40,288 bases of DNA from a virus. The DNA lies in IMG/VR virus record IMGVR_UViG_3300042898_001809, positions 1 through 40,288 of that record. One strand, 5' to 3'. The notes below the pieces were generated by a model. It was not told the origin of the DNA. It saw only the letters and a list, made by a program, of their open reading frames with translations, and made no database searches. Both the position numbers and the translations under genes were made by a program. Below are positions 23,639 through 32,749 of the stretch, piece by piece (the stretch's first letter is position 1; each line of letters opens with the position of its first letter).

Positions 23639-24069
23639 ATTTTCCATTCAGACAAAGCCCCAAGGGAGATTTTTTTAATATGACGGAAATACCCGAAAGG
23701 GAGATTAGGGCTAATTTAATACATCTCATTCTAACTAGAAAGGGTAGTAGATATTATTTACCCGATTTTGGTACGAGATTATATGAATTTATATTTGAAC
23801 CAAATGACCAAATTACGTTTAACCAAATAGAAGACGAAATAAGAACATCGGTTAGAAAGTTTATTCCAAATTTAGAAATTAAATCAATCACTGTTACTGC
23901 GGCTGACCAAGACCCAGACGAGTCTGTTAGTGTGAGTGAAGATGAGGACTCAAGATTATTTAGAGTTTCAAGTTATTCCACAAAACCTTATACCGCTAAA
24001 GTAAGAATAGATTACGATATAAATAACGAACCATTCACTTCGTCTGATTTTATAATTATTAATATATAA
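23620..24069 (+). CDS. gp25: gp25-like baseplate wedge protein (GPW/gp25 family)
   Basis: The 149-residue product belongs to the GPW_gp25 family of sheath-initiator/wedge proteins. Key marks are REIRANLIHLILTRKGSRYY, the hallmark LPDFGTRLYEFIFEPND, and a C-terminal strand pattern ending DYDINNEPFTSSDF. T4 gp25 (132 aa) links the wedge core bundle to the first sheath ring. I chose ATG 23620 (MASYGIDFPF) over an in-frame upstream TTG at 23602, because the TTG version adds only a hydrophobic MFIFIG inside the leader. The next gene starts 2 nt after the stop, so it is coupled with gp6, its partner in the wedge core. Confidence 0.9.
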   Translation: MASYGIDFPFRQSPKGDFFNMTEIPEREIRANLIHLILTRKGSRYYLPDFGTRLYEFIFEPNDQITFNQIEDEIRTSVRKFIPNLEIKSITVTAADQDPDESVSVSEDEDSRLFRVSSYSTKPYTAKVRIDYDINNEPFTSSDFIIINI

Positions 24070-24070
24070 C

Positions 24071-25906
24071 ATGAGTAAGAAAATATCATATGCGACTAGA
24101 GACTTCGCGGGGCTAAGACAAGAGTTGGTAAATTTAACTAAACAATATTATCCGGATTTAGTTAAAAATACGAATGACGCATCAATCTATTCAGTTCTTT
24201 TAGATTTAAACGCAGCGGTTGCTGATAACTTACATTTTCATATTGATAGGGTTTGGCAAGAAACAATGTTAGATTTTGCTCAACAAAGACAATCTCTTTT
24301 TCACATTGCAAAAACATACGGTATTAGATTACCCGGAAACAGACCGTCAGTTGCATTATGTGATTTCACAATTAATGTACCCGTTAGAGGAGATAAAGAA
24401 GATGAGAGATATTTGGGAGTAATAAAATCTGGAGCACAAGTATCGGGAGGTGGACAAGCTTTTGAAACAATTGATGATATTGATTTTTCAAACCCATTTA
24501 ACAAAAGAGGAGAACCAAATAGATTAAAAATTCCAAATTTTGATGGTAACAATAGGTTAATTTCATATTCAATAGTTAAAAGAGAAGCGGTTGTAAATGG
24601 TGTTGCAAGGATTTTTAGAAAAGTAATAACCGAAGTAGACCAAAAACCATTTTTAAAAATTTTTTTACCTGAACAAAATGTATTAGGAATTACTGGGGTA
24701 ATACACAAAGACGGAACTAGTTTTTTAAATAACCCAAGCGAATCTGAATTTTTAAGCTCAACAACAAATAAATGGTACGAAGTAAAATCTTTAATACAAG
24801 ATAAAATATTTGTACCCGACCCAACATCATCATCAGATAAGGACAATCTTAAATCAGGAACATATATTAATGTTACAAATAAATTTGTAACTGAATATAC
24901 GCCCGAAAATTATTTCTCATTGACATTTGGTTCGGGTAATGTAAATCCATTAGATAATATGGATAATTACATTACTGGAAATATGAAAGTAAGCCTTGGT
25001 AGTTATCTGAACAATCTTTCATTAGGTGGATTACCAAAACCAAATACAACATTGTTTATAAAATATAGAGTGGGTGGCGGAAAAGATACCAATTTAGGTG
25101 TAGATGTTATCACTAGTGTCGATAATGTTGATTTTAATATTTTAGGACCAAATTCATCAATAAATTCCCAAGTTTCACAATCATTAATTGTGACAAATGT
25201 GACACCGGCAATTGGTGGGGCCGACCAACCTTCTATTGAAGAAATACGAAATATGGTGGCTTATAACTTTGCAGCACAAAATAGAGCGGTTACATTAAAT
25301 GATTATAAATCATTAATAGAAACGATGCCGTCAACGTTTGGAGCACCGGCAAAGGTTAATGTTATGGAAGAAGATAATAAGATAAAAATAAAACTATTAT
25401 CTTATGACCAAAATGGTAATTTAACCGACTCAGTGTCCACAACTTTAAAAAATAATATTTTAGATTATCTTTCAGAATATAGAATGGTAAATGATTTCCT
25501 TGAAATTCAAAGCGGTGAAGTTATTGATATGGGAATGGAAGTCGACTTGGTAATTGACAAAAACGGTAACCAAACCGAGATTGTTAAAACTTCGGTTGAG
25601 GATATTATAAGTTATTTTTCAATTGATAAGAGAAAGATGGGTGACCCATTACTTATCGGTGATTTATATAGAATCATTGGTGGGGTAACGGGAGTAGTCA
25701 ACGTAATCGACATTAGAGTATTTAACAAAATAGGTGGAGAATATTCGTCCGCTGAAGTTGCTCAATCTTATTCTGATTCCGTAACAAAAGAAATCCAACA
25801 ATACGATAGTACTATTTATATGAAATCAAATCAAATATTTCAAATCAGATTCCCTAATATAGATGTAAAAATTAGGGTAAAAACTTTAGGAACAACTACA
25901 TTCTAA
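24071..25906 (+). CDS. gp6: gp6-like baseplate wedge protein (gpJ-type)
   Basis: The 611-residue protein matches T4 gp6 (660 aa), which dimerises to form the inner baseplate ring. Its N-terminus has SYATRDFAGLRQELVNLTKQYYPDL, then DASIYSVLLDLNAAVADNLHFHIDR and GIRLPGNRPS, typical of gp6/gpJ proteins. The centre has the usual beta-rich insert, and residues near 400-430 hold the conserved IEEIRNMVAYNFAAQNRAVTLNDY segment. The C-terminal part (VEDIISYFSIDKRKMGDPLLIGDLYRIIGGVTGVVNV) is also typical. The gene is tightly coupled to gp25. Confidence 0.92.
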   Translation: MSKKISYATRDFAGLRQELVNLTKQYYPDLVKNTNDASIYSVLLDLNAAVADNLHFHIDRVWQETMLDFAQQRQSLFHIAKTYGIRLPGNRPSVALCDFTINVPVRGDKEDERYLGVIKSGAQVSGGGQAFETIDDIDFSNPFNKRGEPNRLKIPNFDGNNRLISYSIVKREAVVNGVARIFRKVITEVDQKPFLKIFLPEQNVLGITGVIHKDGTSFLNNPSESEFLSSTTNKWYEVKSLIQDKIFVPDPTSSSDKDNLKSGTYINVTNKFVTEYTPENYFSLTFGSGNVNPLDNMDNYITGNMKVSLGSYLNNLSLGGLPKPNTTLFIKYRVGGGKDTNLGVDVITSVDNVDFNILGPNSSINSQVSQSLIVTNVTPAIGGADQPSIEEIRNMVAYNFAAQNRAVTLNDYKSLIETMPSTFGAPAKVNVMEEDNKIKIKLLSYDQNGNLTDSVSTTLKNNILDYLSEYRMVNDFLEIQSGEVIDMGMEVDLVIDKNGNQTEIVKTSVEDIISYFSIDKRKMGDPLLIGDLYRIIGGVTGVVNVIDIRVFNKIGGEYSSAEVAQSYSDSVTKEIQQYDSTIYMKSNQIFQIRFPNIDVKIRVKTLGTTTF

Positions 25907-25925
25907 TTTATTTTTTACTTATTAT

Positions 25926-25948
25926 ATAGAAAACAGATAATTTTCTAT
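25926..25948. repeat. Inverted repeat ATAGAAAA/TTTTCTAT
   Basis: A perfect 8-bp inverted repeat with a 7-nt spacer lies in the 65-nt gap between gp6 and the next gene. Its right arm overlaps the TCTATTTATA box. It could be a weak terminator or an operator for that box. There is no long T run after it. Confidence 0.5.
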
Positions 25949-25953
25949 TTATA
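25944..25953 (+). promoter_or_regulatory. TCTATTTATA box, candidate late promoter
   Basis: TCTATTTATA is followed by TAGAGAC and lies 18 nt before ATG 25972, in one of the few real gaps of the second tail block. It belongs to the recurring T(A/C)TATTTAT(A/T) set. Confidence 0.4.
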
Positions 25954-25971
25954 TAGAGACAATAATAAAGA

Positions 25972-28900
25972 ATGCAAAAACATAGAATTTCTACAGATAT
26001 AGGTAAAGACCAAAAAGTCGTTGTTGAGATAAAACAAGATTACGACCTTTTAGAAATCCTATCATTAAAATTCACACAAACCGACTTATACACATCTATG
26101 TGTTCTGATTATGGTGTTGTTTGTGGTAGAATCTCGGTAAATAACGGATTTGGTGTTCCGAATGCTAAAGTATCTATTTTTATACCAGTATCGGAAGAAG
26201 ACTTAAATGACCCAGTTATATCAACATTTTATCCATTTTCTCAGGTTGGCGATAAAGACGAGGCGGGATACAGATATAATCTACTACCAAGTAGACAACA
26301 ACATGGTGGACACACTCCAACAGGAACATTTCCTGACCAAATAGATATATTAACAAGAGAAGAAGTTCTTGAGGTTTATGAGAAATATTTTAAATTTACA
26401 GTAAAAACAAACGATGCTGGAGACTTCATGATTTGGGGAGTACCAATTGGACAACAAACAATACACGTTGATGTGGATTTATCAGATATTGGATGTTTTT
26501 CATTAAGACCTGATGATTTTATTAGACAAGGTAAAGGTGTAGATAATTTTAAAAATTCATATACATACAAATCATCGAATGATATTGATACATTACCTCA
26601 GATAATTTCATTTGATAAGAACATTGAGGTTTATCCTTTTTGGGGTAATGAAGATTTATGTGAGATTGGTATAACAAGAACAGATTTTGACCTTTCAAGT
26701 AAAGGTGTAAAAGTGGAACCTAAAGCATATTTCTTAGGCTCAATATATTCTGACCAAGGTAAAAATACAGTTAATAAAGTATGTAGACCTAGAGGAGACA
26801 TGGGTAGAAAATGCGACCTAACAACATACCCTGCGGTTATTGAAATTATTAGGTTTACAACAAATAAAGATGAAAATCATAGACCTATATTAGAAAATTT
26901 TGAAATTCAGGAAGATGTCGATGAATCTGGTTCGTTTGTGTTACCATTACCGATGAATATGGATTATGTGTTTACAAATGAATTTGGGGAAAATGAAATC
27001 ACAAACGACCCAAATAAAGGTATCCCTACGTCATCTTGTTATAGATTTAGAATATCAGGTAAAAATGAAACATTGAGTAGGGTAAGAACCGTTGCCAGTT
27101 ACTTAGTACCAAACATTAGAGAGTACACTAATGATATCGATAAATCATACGCATTCTCAACAGATTGGACTGACTATCCATCAAGTGCAATAAGTACAAC
27201 ATCAAGTCCTGTTATTTTTAATAATGTTTTTGGTAGTTATTATCCGGAAGATTATTTTTTTAGATTTACATACAATAAAGTATATGGTGTATCGTCATAT
27301 ATGGGTGGACAATATGGTGGAGGTTCATCTATTGGTAGGGATAATTTTTTAGGGATAAAAGAAATTTCACCTAAAGAAGATGAAGATTGTGAAAGTAGCG
27401 TATTAACACCACCAACAAATTTTGCATTTAGAAAATTCTCATTTGCAATTTTATTGGCAATTATAATAAATGCTTTTGAAAGAGTGATATATACTGCATT
27501 TATTGCCGCAATACAAATTATAATATATCCGTTTAATTGGTTATATAAAAATTTTAAAATTCATATTAAATTTCTTGGTCTTAGATGGGATTGGGAACCA
27601 TTTGACTTTTTGGATAGGTCGGTAATCGAACCTTTACAAAGAATGGGTAGGGTTCAGCTAAGTATTGTAACATATCCGGAATGTGAATCATGTGACGAAG
27701 TTTTAGATACGTCACCAATACCCGAAATTATTAGTGACCCAGCTTTATTATATAACAGAGTTGGTGGAGGTATTGCCGTTAGAGATAAATTAACATTAAC
27801 ATTACAATGTAGTTATTATGTTTTAATTCCACCAACAATTGGTACTACTCAGTTTGATTATTATAATTGTAGCACAAATGTCTTAACAACGGTAACGCTT
27901 AATATTGCTGACCTCATGACATATGTTTGTGTTAGACAAGGAACGGGTGGGGTAGGAACAACGGGTGGAAATGGTATCGCAAGTAATATTGGAGTTTGTA
28001 CCTCAACTAACGCTACGGTCTATCCAAATACATGTGATAATGACAGTGGAGAAAGAGAAATATATCTTGATGGTGGTTTAGCATCATATACACCAGGAGG
28101 GGCATATCCACAAAGTTTATCGACTATTCTTGATAATTTTTCATACCAATCACCACAGGTTTATTATATTAAATTAACGGGATATCTTCCATATAGTTTT
28201 GCATCATCATCAGATATTGCACTTTTATCTGGACTTTCCATTAATAATAGTAGACAATTAATCATTTCTACTTATACCTGTGGACCAAGTGGTTATACAC
28301 ATATAGACACCAATAGTCCAAATTTAGTAGAATATTGGTATAGTGGGGGTACAAGCCCTGTAGATTATGTTTGGTCAGGAATAACGTATGATATTTATAG
28401 TTATAATTTACCATTAACAGGGTCAACCACAGGAACGGGTTTAGACACAAGTGGGTTACCTGAAGGATGTAAAGGATATAACACAGTTTATAATGAAGAT
28501 ATTGTTAAACAAACATATTGTGCAACAGGTACTACCGTACCATATAGTGGATTAATTGCACATGTAGGAACAGATTGTATGTCATATGCTGGAACATTTC
28601 CAGTTGGTCAAGTTATTGTCAACGATATGTCCAATTCAAATCCATGTAATACTTGTCAATCAACTCTTAACACAAAAAGTGGTTTTTCGGAATTTAGATT
28701 TGGTATTTACACAATTATACCCGCGGCCGACTCCAAAAATTGGGGTAGTAATATAGATGCAATTAAAGAATATTGTAGAAGAAAATTAGTAGGTAAACTA
28801 TTCTGTGAGGGAATAAGTAATTATTCATTTGCCGATAATTGGTTAACGGGTTCATTATATATGTTTCCATTTAAATCAAAAGTTAGATGGAATAATGAGA

Positions 28901-30162
28901 AGTCATTAGTTTTAAATTATAGAGGTACTAGATATTGTGAAAATCTTTTACATTTTAAAGTACAAGAAGAAACAACAAAAACCGCCGTAAAACGATTTTA
29001 TTATAGGTCAACACCGTTTGACGGTAGTAATTTTTTATTAACTGAATTATCAAGTAATGAAATTACAACACTAAATCATCCAACTACTGTTGTTGATTTA
29101 GGTCCGAGAGATGAATTTATTAAAGAAATTTGTGTTGACCCATCATTAGACCCTAATTGTTCCGTTGTTAGAAGTGTTGGGTCAACGTCTTTTCAAAGCT
29201 TTAAAGAGATATTGGGTCTTTATATTAACTACAGAATGGATACAAACCTTAGTTATGGTTATAAAGATTTCTTTAAAAATCAAACAACAGGAACTATTAT
29301 TACTCTACCCACAAATACTAGTAATAGTTTAATTTTAAATGGTGATATTCTTCAATTAGTTTCTATTAATAATGAATCAGGAATTCAAGAATTTAGTTTA
29401 CAGGATAGACATTATGGTGCTTATTCTCCATTAATCGTTGACCCCGATAATTATCCTGACCTTTTTAAATCTGATGATTTATCGGAAAATTTTGGACCGT
29501 TACCAATTAATTTTGCATTGGGTCAAGATGGATTTAGAATTAGAGTTTGTTTAAATGAACCCGGTAGATTAACAGAATCATCTCAACCAATACCTTTTTT
29601 CTATTGGGAAAAAGGAGGAACTGGATTTGGTAATAGTGTAAATCAATTTTGGGATTTTAGTACTGTCATTAAAAATAATTTACAAGGAATGACACACAAT
29701 TATAAGTTTAGTGGATTTACAGACACCACATATAATTATGTCCTTTTCCCAATGACAAAAAGTTATACGGGACGAACATTTGATGGACCCGATTTAAATG
29801 AAGGTAGTTTTGATGAGGAAGATTTTTTTGTTGATAACCATACAAGTTACAATAATGAATACGAAGGATTTACATATCTTTACGCAACATCAACAGGAGC
29901 AACGACAAACCCACCATTTTATCAACCAACATCTGGTACTCTTTGGACTAGAGTAGGAAATGCTGGTGGATGGAGTTCGACCCCATGGACGTTATCGGGG
30001 GTTACATACATTATTAAACCAACCGAAAATAACTACACTGGTAATAAACAAATATTATCTACACCATTCTTATTTTATTTTGGATTGAGACCGGGAAAAA
30101 CTGCGGTTGATAAATTTATTGAAAGATTCGGACCAAAAGGTGCGTTCCCATCTGCTGAATAA
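25972..30162 (+). CDS. Large baseplate wedge-region protein with carboxypeptidase-regulatory-like domain (1396 aa)
   Basis: Following gp25 and gp6, this occupies the place of T4 gene 7 (1032 aa), the large peripheral wedge protein; equivalence is positional only. Residues about 45-165 resemble a carboxypeptidase-regulatory/transthyretin-like beta-sandwich (GVVCGRISVNNGFGVPNAKVSIFIP, then VKTNDAGDFMIWGVPIGQQTIHVDV). Residues about 487-530 form a very hydrophobic stretch (FAILLAIIINAFERVIYTAF then IAAIQIIIYPFNWLY), which is unusual in a soluble baseplate protein. The rest is Gly/Thr/Ser/Cys-rich, with many isolated Cys (CESCDE, NPCNTCQ). The stop overlaps the next ATG (TAATG). Tail-structural role likely; detailed role unknown. 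Confidence 0.65.
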   Translation: MQKHRISTDIGKDQKVVVEIKQDYDLLEILSLKFTQTDLYTSMCSDYGVVCGRISVNNGFGVPNAKVSIFIPVSEEDLNDPVISTFYPFSQVGDKDEAGYRYNLLPSRQQHGGHTPTGTFPDQIDILTREEVLEVYEKYFKFTVKTNDAGDFMIWGVPIGQQTIHVDVDLSDIGCFSLRPDDFIRQGKGVDNFKNSYTYKSSNDIDTLPQIISFDKNIEVYPFWGNEDLCEIGITRTDFDLSSKGVKVEPKAYFLGSIYSDQGKNTVNKVCRPRGDMGRKCDLTTYPAVIEIIRFTTNKDENHRPILENFEIQEDVDESGSFVLPLPMNMDYVFTNEFGENEITNDPNKGIPTSSCYRFRISGKNETLSRVRTVASYLVPNIREYTNDIDKSYAFSTDWTDYPSSAISTTSSPVIFNNVFGSYYPEDYFFRFTYNKVYGVSSYMGGQYGGGSSIGRDNFLGIKEISPKEDEDCESSVLTPPTNFAFRKFSFAILLAIIINAFERVIYTAFIAAIQIIIYPFNWLYKNFKIHIKFLGLRWDWEPFDFLDRSVIEPLQRMGRVQLSIVTYPECESCDEVLDTSPIPEIISDPALLYNRVGGGIAVRDKLTLTLQCSYYVLIPPTIGTTQFDYYNCSTNVLTTVTLNIADLMTYVCVRQGTGGVGTTGGNGIASNIGVCTSTNATVYPNTCDNDSGEREIYLDGGLASYTPGGAYPQSLSTILDNFSYQSPQVYYIKLTGYLPYSFASSSDIALLSGLSINNSRQLIISTYTCGPSGYTHIDTNSPNLVEYWYSGGTSPVDYVWSGITYDIYSYNLPLTGSTTGTGLDTSGLPEGCKGYNTVYNEDIVKQTYCATGTTVPYSGLIAHVGTDCMSYAGTFPVGQVIVNDMSNSNPCNTCQSTLNTKSGFSEFRFGIYTIIPAADSKNWGSNIDAIKEYCRRKLVGKLFCEGISNYSFADNWLTGSLYMFPFKSKVRWNNEKSLVLNYRGTRYCENLLHFKVQEETTKTAVKRFYYRSTPFDGSNFLLTELSSNEITTLNHPTTVVDLGPRDEFIKEICVDPSLDPNCSVVRSVGSTSFQSFKEILGLYINYRMDTNLSYGYKDFFKNQTTGTIITLPTNTSNSLILNGDILQLVSINNESGIQEFSLQDRHYGAYSPLIVDPDNYPDLFKSDDLSENFGPLPINFALGQDGFRIRVCLNEPGRLTESSQPIPFFYWEKGGTGFGNSVNQFWDFSTVIKNNLQGMTHNYKFSGFTDTTYNYVLFPMTKSYTGRTFDGPDLNEGSFDEEDFFVDNHTSYNNEYEGFTYLYATSTGATTNPPFYQPTSGTLWTRVGNAGGWSSTPWTLSGVTYIIKPTENNYTGNKQILSTPFLFYFGLRPGKTAVDKFIERFGPKGAFPSAE

Positions 30163-31943
30163 TGGAAAAGAAAAGAATCATATTACCACCTAAAAAATTC
30201 TTCGGTTCACCTGATGAAGATTTAAACATTCGTTTAGGATTAGACGAAAGTCAAAACCTTTTAAGGGAGGGAGACAGAACAATTATATTAGATAATAGTA
30301 TCCTTTTTGCAAAAGAAAGAAACGAAAGTCCTAATTATAAAATCCATGGTAAATTAAAAATGGTTTTTAGAAATATGTATAGTGGTGAAACAAATTACGA
30401 TACCCTAAGAGAAAGACTTTATTTGGTTGGTGATGGAACAGAGGCACCGCCTGGATACTCAGGTAGTTTTTTTGTTGGGTTCTTACCATATGATGAATTT
30501 GCATTTTTAAGAAAAGATGTTTATAGAGAAGTTAACTTAATCACAAGTGGAACATCAGAACTTGATTTTTATACACCTAATATACAATTAACAGGAACAA
30601 ATCCACACCAATCAATATCTTCTATTGAGGCGCCATATCATAATTGGAACATTTATTTAAGTTACATTTACTCAGGAGACACACAATTTCCAATAAAATA
30701 TACATTAAGTGGTAATACTGTTTATAGTTTTTTATCTGGTGACGGGATTCCTTTTAGAGTTACGGATAACGGTTCAACATACACACTTATCTGTCCTGTT
30801 GAACATGGGATAAGTGACGGTGAATATATTACAATATCCGGTGGCACATTAGATAATACGGTTCCCGTTTCAGGTAGGACGTTTTTAGTTGTTAGTGTTG
30901 GTGACTCAACATATAATTCAGAAAAATATGTTTTAGATATTAATAAATCTGAAATACCTTCAGGAACAACTTTATCTACGGTTATTTTAGGTAAAAGATG
31001 TATTAATAAAAATAGTATTACAGCAACAACATCAACGTACTATGTTCATAAACATAAAACATTAACCCAAGAAAAGGATTATATACTGGATAAAGTTGGT
31101 TTTGAATCTCCAATATGGGAAAATGAAAAAAAACTTTTATTGGAAAATAGTGCGGGTGTTAACGATTATTTAGTTGAGAGAAATAGAATGGAGTCATTAA
31201 TATATGACTTTAAAAACGCATTTGCATTAAGTGGACTAACAAATAATTTAGGTTATTTACCAACTGAAGTTTATGTTACGGTTGTTTTTATAAATGGAAA
31301 TGGTTATTTTGATTATCCTCCAAAAGTTGGATTTAAATTTAATTTTCACAATTCATGGATTGATGAACAATTTGATGGGTCGTCTTCAATTGAGACAACA
31401 ATTCCAACAACAACATTTACAAGGACGGTAAGTGGTGGTACTTTTACTTTTACGGGAGGAACTGAATTACCTTTAGGTACAATATTAAATGGTGCTTTTA
31501 TTGAATATAATAAATCAGAATTAAAAGAAAGAGTTATTAGTGAAACTTTCCATAAGTTCTCAAATCCAACAAATGTTTTTGATTACCACCAAACTGATAG
31601 TAATTATTATTCGGGAGCAACTTCCACAAATAAAACTGGATTATTTTACCAACCGCATTATAGAATAAAACTTAGACAACTTTCACCTTATGTTGAAACA
31701 TCAAACACAAGTGAAGTTTATGGTTTACCGCAAAACGCAAAATATTTTGAAGATGAAAAATTGTGGAAATGGCATGATTTATACGACCATGGATTTATTG
31801 ACCCAGATGGTTTTGGGACTAATTTTCCATTTATGAATAATATTCATTATGTAAAAAATGATATAAATTTTTATTTGCGTAATGAGAGAATGTACGAAAA
31901 TAAAAATAATGGTATTAAAAAAATTAATAAATTTAATTGTTAA
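30162..31943 (+). CDS. Baseplate wedge-region structural protein (593 aa)
   Basis: I cannot name the family. The protein starts MEKKRIILPPKKFFGSP and is beta-rich with Gly/Thr/Ser turns. It has a possible small domain at about 185-280 (FRVTDNGSTYTLICPVEHGI, YITISGGTL) and a distinctive C-terminus rich in aromatic residues (KLWKWHDLYDHGFIDPDGFG, PFMNNIHYVKNDINFYLR). Position after the gp7-like gene matches T4 gene 8, but length (334 aa in T4) and sequence do not prove it. ATG 30162 shares its A with the preceding stop codon, and the same TAATG coupling joins it to the next gene. Confidence 0.6.
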   Translation: MEKKRIILPPKKFFGSPDEDLNIRLGLDESQNLLREGDRTIILDNSILFAKERNESPNYKIHGKLKMVFRNMYSGETNYDTLRERLYLVGDGTEAPPGYSGSFFVGFLPYDEFAFLRKDVYREVNLITSGTSELDFYTPNIQLTGTNPHQSISSIEAPYHNWNIYLSYIYSGDTQFPIKYTLSGNTVYSFLSGDGIPFRVTDNGSTYTLICPVEHGISDGEYITISGGTLDNTVPVSGRTFLVVSVGDSTYNSEKYVLDINKSEIPSGTTLSTVILGKRCINKNSITATTSTYYVHKHKTLTQEKDYILDKVGFESPIWENEKKLLLENSAGVNDYLVERNRMESLIYDFKNAFALSGLTNNLGYLPTEVYVTVVFINGNGYFDYPPKVGFKFNFHNSWIDEQFDGSSSIETTIPTTTFTRTVSGGTFTFTGGTELPLGTILNGAFIEYNKSELKERVISETFHKFSNPTNVFDYHQTDSNYYSGATSTNKTGLFYQPHYRIKLRQLSPYVETSNTSEVYGLPQNAKYFEDEKLWKWHDLYDHGFIDPDGFGTNFPFMNNIHYVKNDINFYLRNERMYENKNNGIKKINKFNC

Positions 31944-32749
31944 TGGAAATTTTAAGAAATAAAAATAATAATCAAAGTATATTATTAACACAAACTCAGG
32001 ATTTTAAAACTGATTTGGGGTGGAGCGATGATGCAGAAAAAATGGATAATGAAATACTTTATAATATTCTTAATGGGGCGCAAAACTATGAAACCGTTAG
32101 ATATGTTCACGAACCATATACAAGTACAACAAGTAATATTTACCAAACAGATATATGGTTTTATTTTTATTTTTTGAATAGCGGAGGAACGTACACTCAA
32201 AATTATGAGGCAACTGGATTAACATTAATAGAAAACTATAAAATGTTAAAACAATCTACCGAAAGTTTTTTTAGATTAGAGTTTTATAAAACACCAAACG
32301 GGGATGCTCCAAACCAAACAAATAGAAGAATGGTGTTTGCAAAAAATTTATCATTACCATTAGGTGAAAAAATATTTTATACGGGAGGAACATCACCATT
32401 AAATGAATTTATACATTTTCCCGTTTTTACAGGTTCAAACTATAGAAATACAGAAAATATGTATTTTTTTTGGTTTGAAGATGATTCCCCATTTGAAGGG
32501 ACAAATATTACGGGTAATACATTTTATATGACAGCAAAATTTTATAATGCGAAAGATGGTTCTGTTATTGATTTTGTAAATCAAAGTCTTCCACCGTCAA
32601 CTTCAATAATTGAAGAAAATCATTTATATTATAAAGTAATAATTAACCGAACCGATTATTCATATCAAGTTTTTAATTTTTATGGCTCACAAGGTGCTAT
32701 AATTGGAAAGACAGGTTCACCAATAAGATTTTACCAAAGAATAAAATAA
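31943..32749 (+). CDS. Hypothetical tail/baseplate protein (268 aa)
   Basis: Not recognised. I take ATG 31943 (MEILRNKNNN), which overlaps the upstream stop as TAATG, rather than a TTG six bases earlier. The protein is rich in Tyr, Phe, Asn and Thr, beta-strand-like throughout (DIWFYFYFLNSGGTY, KLEF-type strands, MYFFWFEDDSPF, TFYMTAKFYNAKDG) and ends IRFYQRIK. The composition suits a peripheral baseplate or fibre-attachment sandwich domain. Its stop is directly followed by the next ATG, so it is made in the same transcript as its neighbours. Confidence 0.6.
   Translation: MEILRNKNNNQSILLTQTQDFKTDLGWSDDAEKMDNEILYNILNGAQNYETVRYVHEPYTSTTSNIYQTDIWFYFYFLNSGGTYTQNYEATGLTLIENYKMLKQSTESFFRLEFYKTPNGDAPNQTNRRMVFAKNLSLPLGEKIFYTGGTSPLNEFIHFPVFTGSNYRNTENMYFFWFEDDSPFEGTNITGNTFYMTAKFYNAKDGSVIDFVNQSLPPSTSIIEENHLYYKVIINRTDYSYQVFNFYGSQGAIIGKTGSPIRFYQRIK

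Noticed and set aside
24301-24846. Minus-strand 181-aa ORF
   Set aside because: Fully inside the well-supported gp6-like gene, with no recognisable motif.
31937-31942. TTG as start of the 268-aa protein
   Set aside because: ATG 31943, joined to the previous stop as TAATG, matches the coupling seen at 30162 and 34861.
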